Below, one piece after another: positions 50,359 through 58,142 of a stretch of DNA of 64,000 bases (its first letter is position 1; each line of letters starts with the position of its first letter). The stretch spans positions 372,001 to 436,000 of the forward strand of contig NZ_QFXK01000031.1 of the NCBI RefSeq assembly GCF_003261635.1, in the 5' to 3' direction. A program made the translations under genes and the position numbers. Source of the DNA: Kribbella monticola (GTDB lineage Bacteria; Actinomycetota; Actinomycetes; Propionibacteriales; Kribbellaceae). The notes beneath the pieces were generated by a model, which saw nothing but the letters and a program-made list of their open reading frames with translations, was not told the DNA's origin and made no database searches.

Positions 50359-51240
50359 TCAGTCGAGGATGACTGAGCGGGTGAGGCTGCGGGGCTGGTC
50401 TGGGTTGAGGCCGAGGGACAGCGCCTTGGCGACCGCGACGCGCTGGGCGACCACGAGCGACGCCATCGGGTCGAGTTCCGGATGGTGCACGACCGTGGCA
50501 CCGGTGGCGCGAACGTCGTCGAGCAGGCCGGCCGGCGCCTCGCCGAAGATCCACACGCCGCGCCCGGGCTGAGCGATCGCGATCGGGCCGTGCCGGTAGT
50601 CCATCGCCGGGTACGCCTCGGTCCACGCCGACGCTGCTTCACGCTGCTTGAGGCCGGCCTCGTGCGCGAGCCCCACGGTCCACCTGGTCCCGACGTACGT
50701 CACCTGCTCCAGCTTGGCGAGCTCGTCCACGTCGTACGCCAGCGCAGCTTCGGCATCGGCCGCCGCCTGACTCAGGTCCTGACCGAGCGACGCCCGCAAC
50801 AGCCCCAACGTCGTGGTCGCGAACCGCGTCTGTACTACGGACTGCTCGTCGGCGAAGTCCAGCAGGATCGTCTGGTCGGCCAGCTCGACGATCGGGCTGT
50901 CCGCGGTCGCGGTGATCGCCACCGTCGGCAGGTCGGTGTTCCGGACCAGGTCGAGAATCTCGGTGGTCGTGCCCGAGCGGGTGATGACCACCACCGCGTC
51001 GTACTGGCGTCCGGCCGGGAACTCCGACCCGGCGAAGGCGTCGGTCTCCCCTTGGCCGAGGTCCTCGCGCAGGGCGGCGTACGCCATCGCCATGAACCAC
51101 GACGTACCGCAGCCGACGGCTGCAACTCGTTGTCCAGGCTTGGGCAATGCGCCACCATATTGCGCGAAACCGGCCGAGACCTGCCGCCACAGCTCGGGCT
51201 GAGTGGCGATCTCAGTGCTCACAAAAGGCGTGTCGGTCAT
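50359..51240 (-). CDS. SIS domain sugar isomerase/deaminase
   Basis: 293 residues from ATG 51240. Two SIS domains are present: the first with VAAVGCGTSWFMAMAYAALRED, the sugar-phosphate signature RSGTTTEIL (equivalent to the GlmS STSGET region) and AITATADSPI; the second with QVTYVGTRWTVGLAHEAGLKQREAA, EAYPAMDYRHGPIAIA. The pattern matches AgaS or GlmS-isomerase-like enzymes without the glutaminase part. It probably acts on an amino sugar phosphate. It is divergent from the DeoR regulator, whose repeats lie in the gap. Confidence 0.88.
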   Translation of the reverse strand: MTDTPFVSTEIATQPELWRQVSAGFAQYGGALPKPGQRVAAVGCGTSWFMAMAYAALREDLGQGETDAFAGSEFPAGRQYDAVVVITRSGTTTEILDLVRNTDLPTVAITATADSPIVELADQTILLDFADEQSVVQTRFATTTLGLLRASLGQDLSQAAADAEAALAYDVDELAKLEQVTYVGTRWTVGLAHEAGLKQREAASAWTEAYPAMDYRHGPIAIAQPGRGVWIFGEAPAGLLDDVRATGATVVHHPELDPMASLVVAQRVAVAKALSLGLNPDQPRSLTRSVILD

Positions 51241-51262
51241 GTCGTCTCCGGACTTCTGATGG

Positions 51263-51287
51263 TCGAAACTGCTCGAACGTGATCGAA
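51263..51287. promoter_or_regulatory. Three TCGAA direct repeats at 10-bp period (DeoR operator candidate)
   Basis: TCGAA begins at 51263, 51273 and 51283, exactly one helical turn apart, in the gap between the divergent SIS and DeoR genes. DeoR-family sites are often short direct repeats of about 10-11 bp. Regulation of both genes by the DeoR protein is inferred. Confidence 0.7.
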
Positions 51288-51341
51288 TGGTGCCAACCGG
51301 CAGCCGTCCGGCTGACCGATTGTGTGAAGGAGGAGCCCCGG

Positions 51342-52124
51342 GTGAAACGTTATGAACGGCTGAACACGTTGCTCGAGTCGCTTGCGGAAAAGGGCGCCAT
51401 CGATGTCGACGAGCTCGCCGAGCAGTTGCACGTGTCCGCGGCGACGATCCGGCGGGATCTCGACCACCTGGGCAAGCAGCAGCTCCTCACCCGGACCCGC
51501 GGGGGTGCCGTCGCCAACGCGGTCTCCTACGACCTTCCGCTGCGCTACAAGACTGCGCGTTTCGCCTCGGAGAAGCAGCGGATCGCGCAGGCCGCGGCGA
51601 CGCTGGTCCGCCGCGGCATGGTGATCGGCATGAACGGCGGCACCACGATCTCCGAGGTGGCGCGGACGCTGGCGACCCGCCCGGAGCTGTCCGCCGAACA
51701 CGGCGAGCCGGCCTTCACGCTCGTCACCAACGCCCTGAACATCGCCAACGAGCTGATCGTCCGGCCGCACGTCAAGATGGTGCTCACCGGCGGCGTGGCC
51801 CGGCCGCAGTCGTACGAGATGATCGGCCCGCTGTCGCACCGGATCCTGGCCGACCTGTCGCTCGACATCGCCTTCATCGGCGTCGACGGGATCGACGAGA
51901 CCGGCGCCACCGCCCATCACGAGGGCGAGGCCAACATCAACCAGCTGATCGTCAGCCGGGCCGCCAAGGTGGTCGTGGTGGCCGACTCGTCCAAGCTCGG
52001 CCAGCGGGCCTTCGCCCGGATCTGCGAACTGAGCGAGATCGACACCCTGGTCACCGACGCGCAGGCCGACGAGTCCCAGCTGGCCGTCTTCAAGGAAGCC
52101 GGGATCGACGTCATCCGGTCCTGA
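51342..52124 (+). CDS. DeoR family transcriptional regulator
   Basis: 260 residues from GTG 51342, with AAGGAGGAG 6 nt upstream. DeoR helix-turn-helix: RYERLNTLLESLAEKGAIDVDELAEQLHVSAATIRRDLDHLGKQQLLTRTRGGAV. Sensor domain of the sugar-phosphate-binding DeoRC type, with MVIGMNGGTTISEVA, VLTGGVARPQSYEMIGPLSH and DIAFIGVDGIDETGATAHHEGEANINQ. It should respond to a phosphosugar made or consumed by the divergent SIS enzyme. A strong intrinsic terminator follows. Confidence 0.94.
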   Translation: MKRYERLNTLLESLAEKGAIDVDELAEQLHVSAATIRRDLDHLGKQQLLTRTRGGAVANAVSYDLPLRYKTARFASEKQRIAQAAATLVRRGMVIGMNGGTTISEVARTLATRPELSAEHGEPAFTLVTNALNIANELIVRPHVKMVLTGGVARPQSYEMIGPLSHRILADLSLDIAFIGVDGIDETGATAHHEGEANINQLIVSRAAKVVVVADSSKLGQRAFARICELSEIDTLVTDAQADESQLAVFKEAGIDVIRS

Positions 52125-52153
52125 CATCCCGCACCTCCCGCTCGCTCGCTGAT

Positions 52154-52194
52154 CCGCCGGGTGCCTGTTCCAGGCTGCCCGGCGGTTGGTTTTT
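52154..52194 (+). terminator. Intrinsic terminator after the DeoR gene
   Basis: CCGCCGGG (52154-52161) pairs perfectly with CCCGGCGG (52178-52185), with an inner CCT/AGG extension and a small loop. TTGGTTTTT follows directly, giving a classic T-rich tail. Confidence 0.85.
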
Positions 52195-52332
52195 GCCCAC
52201 TCAACTAGATCATATCTGCTCAACCCCACAAGTTACGAGCAAGAGTGCGCAGTGTGAGCGCGGGAGACGCTGAATCGGGACCCGGGGACGCTAGGCTTCT
52301 CGTCAGCAGCTACACCGATCAGGGAGGGCATC

Positions 52333-52974
52333 ATCGCCACGGGCATCGACCCCGCGTCCTGGGCCTACGCCGAGGACTACACCGGTGAGAACGAAGTCGT
52401 CACCGGTGCACGGGCGAGCGCCGAAGACAGCGGCGTGTCCCCGATCGGTCCCGGCGCGGCCTCCGCGCTGAGTCTGCTGGCGGCCGCGGTGGGCGCCAAG
52501 GCGGTCGTCGAGATCGGCACCGGCACCGGCGTCTCCGGGCTGGCGTTGCTGCGCGGGATGCGGACGGACGGCACCTTGACGACCGTCGACATCGACGCCG
52601 AGAACCAGCGGCTGGCCCGCAAGACCTTCCTCGACGCCGGCGTACCGTCCAACCGGTTCCGCCTGATCGCGGGCTCCGCGCTCGACGTCGTCACCCGGTT
52701 GACCGACGGCCATTACGACCTGGTCTTCTGCGACGCCGACAAGCGCGAGTACACGGCGTACCTGCACGAGGCCCTCCGCCTCCTCCGCCCCGGCGGCGTG
52801 GTCGCCTTCGCCAGCACCCTCGCCCACGGCCGCGTCGCCGACCCGGCCCACCGCGACCCCGACACCACCGCCATCCGCGACGTCATCCGAGCCATCCGCG
52901 ACGACGACACCCTCGTCTCCGCCCTCCTCCCCGTCTCCGACGGCCTCCTAACCGCCGCCAAACGCTTCCCCTGA
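52333..52974 (+). CDS. SAM-dependent O-methyltransferase with non-canonical start
   Basis: 213 residues if started at ATC 52333. Class I methyltransferase core: VVEIGTGTGVSGLALLRGM (SAM loop), LTTVDIDAENQRLARK, and DLVFCDADKREYTAYLHEALRLLRPGGVVAF. The conserved family N-terminus (GIDPASWAYAEDYTGENEVVTGARASAED) is encoded upstream of the first GTG at 52435, but no ATG, GTG or TTG occurs in frame there back to the stop at 52255. GGGAGG (52322-52327) sits just before ATC ATC. The protein resembles the mycobacterial Rv1220c-type methyltransferase found near sigE. Substrate unknown. Confidence 0.85.
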   Translation: MATGIDPASWAYAEDYTGENEVVTGARASAEDSGVSPIGPGAASALSLLAAAVGAKAVVEIGTGTGVSGLALLRGMRTDGTLTTVDIDAENQRLARKTFLDAGVPSNRFRLIAGSALDVVTRLTDGHYDLVFCDADKREYTAYLHEALRLLRPGGVVAFASTLAHGRVADPAHRDPDTTAIRDVIRAIRDDDTLVSALLPVSDGLLTAAKRFP

Positions 52975-53060
52975 ACCGAGCACCCCTTACGCACCGCAAG
53001 CAAGAACTACGCAGTGTGGTCGACGCTGTGGTAAAACTACCTAAGAAAACCGACAATGAC

Positions 53061-53082
53061 GCTAATCTAGCCAGCGATTAGC
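53061..53082. promoter_or_regulatory. Inverted repeat in the AT-rich leader of the Fic gene
   Basis: GCTAATC (53061-53067) and GATTAGC (53076-53082) are perfect reverse complements around an 8-bp spacer, 32 bp before the Fic start. The surrounding 100 bp is unusually AT-rich for this genome. It could be an operator or part of the promoter. Confidence 0.6.
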
Positions 53083-53114
53083 ATGATTGTAGGTTCTTTT
53101 AGGGGGTTTGAGAG

Positions 53115-54170
53115 ATGCGGTCCTTTGCCGACCTCGATCGCTTGATCGGCCAGGTGCCGGCCCACATCGTCATCAGACTGCGCGACATCGACACCGGGCG
53201 CGGCAGCGAAGCGCTTTATCGCCACCAGTTGCCCGCCTTGCTGACCGAACTCGCGGCGCGGGCCAGAGTCGAGAGCATCACAGCGTCGTCAGCCATCGAG
53301 GGTGTCATAGTCCCCGATCCGCAGCGAGCAAGACGGATCATCAACGGCGAAGCCGGCCTACTCCGCACCCGCAGCGAGCAGGAACTGGCCGGCTACCGCA
53401 AGGCGCTCGACTACCTGTTCCAGGAGGACTGGCACCCGCTGAATGTCGGTCTCGTCCTGCACCTTCACCGATTGCTGTGGTCCGAAACGACCCTGGAGGG
53501 CGGGCACCTCAAGGTGGACGACAACCTTGTGGTGGACCGCTCTCCCGACGGCACCGTCACCGTGAGGTCCAAGCCCGTGCCGGCGTCGAAGACGGAGGCT
53601 TATCTCGCTGACCTACTCGACCGATATGTGGCGGCCCAGGCTTCGGCCAGGCATCATCCGGTACTCCTGGTCGGGTTGGCTGTTCTGGATCTCCTGGTCA
53701 TCCATCCCTTTGCCGACGGAAACGGCCGGGTAGCCCGCGCGCTGACGAATGCCCTGCTCATTGATGCCGGTTACGAAGTCTGCAGATGGGTGTCACTCGA
53801 GCAGTCGATCGCAGACACCGCAGATCAGTACTACGAGACGCTGCTGCGCTCAACCCATGACTGGCACCAGGACTCCGCCGACCCGTGGCCGTGGCTCGGC
53901 TACTTCGTCGGCATGCTCGCCTCTGCCTACGACACCTTCGCCCGAAAGGCGGCCGCTGATCGGTCCGGCAACAACAAACAGGAAAGAGTGCGCACCTTCG
54001 TCCTCAAGCACGCAGCGGCGGTGTTCAAGCTGGCCGATGTCCGGACGGCCTTGCCAGGGATCAGCGATCAGACGATCCGGCTTGTTCTCGATCAACTGAA
54101 GTCCGAGGGGAAAGTGGCGCCCGAGGGAACCGGGAGAGCGGCCCGCTGGCGTCGCATTCCCCAGGACTAG
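53115..54170 (+). CDS. Fic domain protein (class II, probable AMP transferase)
   Basis: 351 residues. The Fic core motif HPFADGNGRVAR lies at 197-208, with catalytic His197. A class II inhibitory helix motif S58-S-A-I-E62-G63 (S/TxxxE(G/N)) is in the N-terminal part, where the Glu blocks ATP. A C-terminal winged-helix domain (about 290-350, VFKLADVRTALPGISDQTIRLVLDQLKSEG) may bind DNA. Fic proteins usually AMPylate proteins. Codon use and the AT-rich upstream region suggest acquisition. It is convergent with the aminotransferase gene. Confidence 0.94.
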   Translation: MRSFADLDRLIGQVPAHIVIRLRDIDTGRGSEALYRHQLPALLTELAARARVESITASSAIEGVIVPDPQRARRIINGEAGLLRTRSEQELAGYRKALDYLFQEDWHPLNVGLVLHLHRLLWSETTLEGGHLKVDDNLVVDRSPDGTVTVRSKPVPASKTEAYLADLLDRYVAAQASARHHPVLLVGLAVLDLLVIHPFADGNGRVARALTNALLIDAGYEVCRWVSLEQSIADTADQYYETLLRSTHDWHQDSADPWPWLGYFVGMLASAYDTFARKAAADRSGNNKQERVRTFVLKHAAAVFKLADVRTALPGISDQTIRLVLDQLKSEGKVAPEGTGRAARWRRIPQD

Positions 54171-54205
54171 CAAACAGTCCACCCTCGAAGGCTGCGTGGT
54201 GAGGA

Positions 54206-55375
54206 TCAGGCCGTGAGTAGGTCGGCCAACCGGGTGATGGCTGTGGTTACTGCTTGTGGGGTTGTGGCGAAGCAGAGGCGGTAGTGGCCTGGGAGGGGGG
54301 TGTGGAAGGCGGCGCCGGGGGTGAGGTGTAGGTGGGCTTCGGTGAAGATGCGGTCGGCCAGGGTGCGTTCGGCTTCGAAGGTTGGTTCTGGGAGGAACTG
54401 GCTGAGGTCCAGGTAGAGGAAGAGGCCTGCGGTTGCCGGGAGGTAGGGGATGCCCGCGGCGGCCAGGGCTTCTGTTGTGAGGTGGTACGACGCTGCCAGG
54501 CGGGTGCGGGATTCGGTCAGGAAGGTTTTGGTCCACTCGCGGTCGGCGAGGAGGTCGCGGAGTACGGCTTGGGTGTCGCTCGAGGCGGTGGCGAGGCGGC
54601 CCAGGCGTTGGGCGATCGTGCGGACCTCGGGGTTGCGGGTGTGCAGGACGCCGACCTTGAAGCCGCTCAGGCCGAAGTCCTTTGCGAAGCCCCAGACGAC
54701 GTGCAGTCGTTCGTGCGGCAGCGACGACGGCACCAGGCTTGCTGTGCTGACGAAGGATGCGGAGCCGTGGACGGAGCCGGCGTAGATCTCGTCGGCGATC
54801 AGATGCAGGTCGTGCGCCGCGGCCACCTCGGCCACAGCTCGCAGGGTCGGCTCGTCATAGGTGACGCCCAGCGGGTTGTTCGGGGACAGCAAGGCGATGG
54901 CGCGTACGGGCACCGGCGCATCGCGGATCGGCCGGTCGACGCTCTCCGCGGTCAGCTGGAGCCCGGTCTCGGGCCACGCCGGGACGACCTCCACGCCGGC
55001 CCTTGCGGAGAAGGCGAAGTCGACACCGGCGAAGTACGGAGCCGGTACGACGATTCCGTCGCCGGGGTCGCAGAGAGCGAAGGCGAGGATCTCGAGGACC
55101 GCGCCGGCTCCGCCCAGCACCACGAGGTCGTCCGGTTTCACCTCGGCACCCTGAAGGCCCGTCAGAAAATGAGCCACCTCTGCGCGAAGTGACGGAGATC
55201 CCGCCAGTTCCTGGTACTGCGTGTCCTCGGCTGTCAGTCGCCGAGGCGCAGTGAGTTTCGGTTCGAGGAGATCGAAGACCAGCCGGTTCTCCGCAACACT
55301 GAGATCGACATAGCCGTCGGGGTTGTCGGGTGACCACGGGTCCGCCGACATGACGGCGTACGGGTCGGCTGTCAT
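54206..55375 (-). CDS. Class I/II PLP aminotransferase (ACC synthase-like)
   Basis: 389 residues from ATG 55375, overlapping the upstream stop (ATGA). N-terminal VDLSVAENRLVFDLLEPKL and the PLP fold are of ACC-synthase/aspartate-aminotransferase type: VLGGAGAVLEILAFAL, LLSPNNPLGVTYDEPTL, LIADEIYAGSV, and the PLP Lys in VWGFAKDFGLSGFKVG. It is the last gene of the kynurenine operon. A kynurenine or related aromatic aminotransferase is plausible, but the ACC-synthase-like sequence leaves the substrate open. Confidence 0.9.
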   Translation of the reverse strand: MTADPYAVMSADPWSPDNPDGYVDLSVAENRLVFDLLEPKLTAPRRLTAEDTQYQELAGSPSLRAEVAHFLTGLQGAEVKPDDLVVLGGAGAVLEILAFALCDPGDGIVVPAPYFAGVDFAFSARAGVEVVPAWPETGLQLTAESVDRPIRDAPVPVRAIALLSPNNPLGVTYDEPTLRAVAEVAAAHDLHLIADEIYAGSVHGSASFVSTASLVPSSLPHERLHVVWGFAKDFGLSGFKVGVLHTRNPEVRTIAQRLGRLATASSDTQAVLRDLLADREWTKTFLTESRTRLAASYHLTTEALAAAGIPYLPATAGLFLYLDLSQFLPEPTFEAERTLADRIFTEAHLHLTPGAAFHTPLPGHYRLCFATTPQAVTTAITRLADLLTA

Positions 55376-56094
55376 CCGGAGAATCTTGTCAGTTCGGCGG
55401 TGACCTGGTGCCAGGCTTCGGTGAGTGGGTCGATCACCTCGAAATGCCCGGCGCCCTCCACCCGCATCAGCCGTGCGGTCGGATGCGCCGTCACGTAGGA
55501 CTCCGCGACCGTGATCGGCACTCGCGCATCCGCCGTCCCGTGCACGATCGCCACCGGAGCGATCGGGGCCGGCAGATGCACGGGATCGAGGTCGTTGCGC
55601 ACACCACTGCCGATGAAGTCCTGTACTGCGCCGTCGTCCAGCCCCAGCCGATCCGCGAGCAGCAAGTCGGCCACCGGAGCGAGCGCGACCGTCCCCCGCA
55701 GCAGCACGGGGTTGAGCGTCGCCGCGGCCCACAACGCCAAATGCCCACCGGCCGAATGCCCGGTCAGTACGAACCCGGCATGCACGTCCATCAACTCCGG
55801 CAGGCGATCGAGCGCAGTCCGTACGTCGGCGGTCGTCAGGTCCGGCTGCCCCGGCTCCCGCCGGTACTCCAGCGACGCCACCGGCCACCCCTCGTCGGCG
55901 AGCGCCTCACCGAGCGGGCGAGCATGGACCCGGTCGTACTCCGGCCGCCAGAACCCCCCGTGGATGAACACCACCACCGGCCGGTACGACTTGGCCTGCC
56001 AGACCTCGATCACCTGGTCCGCGTAGTCGCCGTACCGGAGCAGTTCGTCGGGCTCCCGCGCAGCACGGGTCAGGACGGAACGGTCCTCGCTCAT
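55372..56094 (-). CDS. Alpha/beta hydrolase, probable kynurenine formamidase
   Basis: 240 residues from ATG 56094, 21 nt after the upstream gene. The oxyanion HGGFW motif (FIHGGFWRPEYDR) is characteristic of kynurenine formamidase-type and BD-FAE hydrolases. The nucleophile Ser is in LTGHSAGGHLALW, the Asp in HGTADARVPI and the His in VEGAGHFEVID. It should hydrolyse N-formylkynurenine to kynurenine and formate in this operon; a general esterase role is not excluded. Translationally coupled to the aminotransferase gene. Confidence 0.85.
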   Translation of the reverse strand: MSEDRSVLTRAAREPDELLRYGDYADQVIEVWQAKSYRPVVVFIHGGFWRPEYDRVHARPLGEALADEGWPVASLEYRREPGQPDLTTADVRTALDRLPELMDVHAGFVLTGHSAGGHLALWAAATLNPVLLRGTVALAPVADLLLADRLGLDDGAVQDFIGSGVRNDLDPVHLPAPIAPVAIVHGTADARVPITVAESYVTAHPTARLMRVEGAGHFEVIDPLTEAWHQVTAELTRFSG

Positions 56095-56115
56095 TGAGAC
56101 CTCCCATCGGGGAGG

Positions 56116-57117
56116 TCAGGACCTCCCGAGGTAACGCAACGCGTTCGCGGACAGCAGTTTGTGTTGCTGCCCGTCGGACAGGAAGCCGGCCTTCCGAACC
56201 ACCTCGCCGACCGGCCGTTCGCCTAGCGGATAAGGGTAATCGCTGCCGAGAATCAGTTGGTCCTCGCCCAGAGTATCGACCAGCAACCGCAACGCGGGCT
56301 GCTCGAACACCACCGTGTCGACGAAGAATCTGCCGACGTAGTGGCTCGGCGGGTGCTCCGACCGGCCGCGGACGACGTCGCCGCGGCGCTGCCAGGCGTT
56401 CTCGACCCGGCCGAGCCAGAACGCGAAACTCCCACCGCCATGGGCGAAACAGATCCGCAGCGACTCGGGCAACTGGTCGAACGCACCGCCGAGGATCATC
56501 GCCAGCAGCGACAGGTGGGTCTCGCCGGGCATCCCGGCCAGCCAGCGCGCCATCCAGCGGTCCAGTCGCGGACCGCCCGGCATGTCCCACGGGTGCACGA
56601 GAACGGGAGCGCCGACCTCGGCACAATGCTTGAGGAAAGCAACGATCCCGACGTCGTCGAGGTCGCGATCGCCGACATGGTTACCGATCTCGACGCCCGC
56701 ATGCCCGGCGGCGAGACAGCGGTCGAGCTCGGCGCAGGCCGCGTCCGGGTCCTGCAACGGCACCTGGCAGAACGGGATCAACCTGTTGTCGTCGGCAAGT
56801 GTTTCCAGGGTCAGGTCGTTGAAGATCCGCGCGACCTTGACCGCCTGATCCACCGGCCGGTCGTAGGCGAAGAAGACCGGTGTGGGCGATACCACTTGCA
56901 GATCGATGCCATCGGCATCCATATCCCCCCGCCGGACCGCCGGATCCCACGTCTGTGGGCCGATCGGACGGAACTCGGTCTCGCCGACCATGATCATCGC
57001 GGCCCGCTCGGAGTCGATCCGGAGCCATGGCCAATCGGCCCCGCCACAAGCTGCCGCGAGATCGGGCCAGCCCTTCGGGACCAGGTGCGTGTGGACATCG
57101 ACGACCGGGTCGGTCAC
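56116..57117 (-). CDS. nbaD: ACMS decarboxylase (2-amino-3-carboxymuconate-6-semialdehyde decarboxylase)
   Basis: 333 residues from GTG 57117 (GGGTGG 5 nt upstream); a GTG at 57126 would add three. Amidohydrolase-2 fold with the zinc-binding N-terminus VDVHTHLVP, HPWDMPGG (His ligand), FAHGGGSFAFWLGR and the Asp of LILGSDYPYPLGE. Pseudomonas ACMSD uses these residues for zinc. In this operon it removes the carboxyl group of ACMS formed by the dioxygenase, giving 2-aminomuconate semialdehyde. The gap to the dioxygenase gene (57118-57187) is short and empty. Confidence 0.93.
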   Translation of the reverse strand: MTDPVVDVHTHLVPKGWPDLAAACGGADWPWLRIDSERAAMIMVGETEFRPIGPQTWDPAVRRGDMDADGIDLQVVSPTPVFFAYDRPVDQAVKVARIFNDLTLETLADDNRLIPFCQVPLQDPDAACAELDRCLAAGHAGVEIGNHVGDRDLDDVGIVAFLKHCAEVGAPVLVHPWDMPGGPRLDRWMARWLAGMPGETHLSLLAMILGGAFDQLPESLRICFAHGGGSFAFWLGRVENAWQRRGDVVRGRSEHPPSHYVGRFFVDTVVFEQPALRLLVDTLGEDQLILGSDYPYPLGERPVGEVVRKAGFLSDGQQHKLLSANALRYLGRS

Positions 57118-57187
57118 GCGAGCCACCCGGCGTAAGGCCGGACGCCCAGCCCTTCGCGCCGGCCGACCACCCCCTGGTACTGGCTCA

Positions 57188-57706
57188 TCAGGCCTTGCCT
57201 GGGTGCACTGTGCCGCAGTTCGGGCAGGTGCGGGCGTCTTCGCTGTCGTAGAACGCTTTGAAGACCGGCGGCAGGTCCTCGACGATGTCGTTCACCTGCA
57301 ACTCGACCTCGTGCACGATGCCGTTGCAGTTCGCGCAGTACCAGCGGAACTTCTCCAGCGTGCCCTGTTCGCGGACCCGCTCGATCACCAGGCCGATCGA
57401 ATCCGCGTCGCGTTGCGGCGAGTGCGGCATATTGCGCGGCAGCACCCACATCTCGCCCTCGTTGATGTCCACCCGGGCCGGCCCGTCGTCGGTCATCACG
57501 TCGACGTGCATGGTGCCCTTGATCTGATAGAAGAACTCCTCGTACGGGTCGACGTGGAAGTCGGTGCGCGAGTTCGGCCCGCCGACCACCATGGTGATGA
57601 AGTCGTCCCCGGTCGGGAACATCTGCTTGTTGCCGACCGGCGGCTTCAGCAGGTGCTTGTTCTGCTCGATCCACTCGGGGAAGTTGGTTGACTCCAGGTT
57701 GACCAT
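57188..57706 (-). CDS. nbaC: 3-Hydroxyanthranilate 3,4-dioxygenase
   Basis: 172 residues from ATG 57706, AGAGGTG upstream. Cupin fold; the iron ligands fall at His51, Glu57 and His95, the same numbers as in the Cupriavidus enzyme. A C-terminal rubredoxin-like site has two CxxC pairs (CANC and CPNC) binding a second iron, as in bacterial family members. It opens the ring of 3-hydroxyanthranilate to ACMS. The gene lies 7 nt after the RidA-type gene. Confidence 0.96.
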   Translation of the reverse strand: MVNLESTNFPEWIEQNKHLLKPPVGNKQMFPTGDDFITMVVGGPNSRTDFHVDPYEEFFYQIKGTMHVDVMTDDGPARVDINEGEMWVLPRNMPHSPQRDADSIGLVIERVREQGTLEKFRWYCANCNGIVHEVELQVNDIVEDLPPVFKAFYDSEDARTCPNCGTVHPGKA

Positions 57707-57713
57707 CGGGTGC

Positions 57714-58142
57714 TCACCTCTCCATTGAAGTGTGCGGCAGTACTGCGACCGCCTGGATCTCTATCAGCAGGTGCGGATGCGGCAGTTGGTGCACGGCCAC
57801 CGTCGTACGGGCCGGTCCGGTCTCGTCGAAGTACTCCGCATACACCTCGTTGTACCCGCCGAAGTCGTTCATGCTGACCAGGTACGACGTCAGGCTGACC
57901 ACGTCTTCCAGGCCGGCTCCGACCGCCGCGAGGATGTCCCGGATGTTCTCGATCACCGTCCGCGTCTGCACCCGGATGTCCAGTTCGACCGTCCCGAACT
58001 CGTCCACGGAAGCACCCGCGATCGTGTTGTCCGGGCGCCGGCTCGACGTGCCCGAGACGTAGGCGAACCCGCCCGCCACCTTCACGTGCGGGAACTTCCC
58101 CCGTGGCTGGGCCTTCCCCGCCACCACCTTGCCGTCGCTCAT
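57714..58142 (-). CDS. RidA-family protein, probable 2-aminomuconate deaminase
   Basis: 142 residues from ATG 58142, overlapping the dehydrogenase stop (ATGA). The YjgF/RidA fold shows AYVSGTSSRRPDNTIAGA, VIENIRDILAAVGAGLEDVVSLTSYLVSMNDF and GPARTTVAVHQLPHPHLLIEIQAVAV. Members in the nba pathway deaminate 2-aminomuconate to 4-oxalocrotonate, and position just after the semialdehyde dehydrogenase supports that. General enamine/imine hydrolysis is the alternative. Confidence 0.9.
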   Translation of the reverse strand: MSDGKVVAGKAQPRGKFPHVKVAGGFAYVSGTSSRRPDNTIAGASVDEFGTVELDIRVQTRTVIENIRDILAAVGAGLEDVVSLTSYLVSMNDFGGYNEVYAEYFDETGPARTTVAVHQLPHPHLLIEIQAVAVLPHTSMER

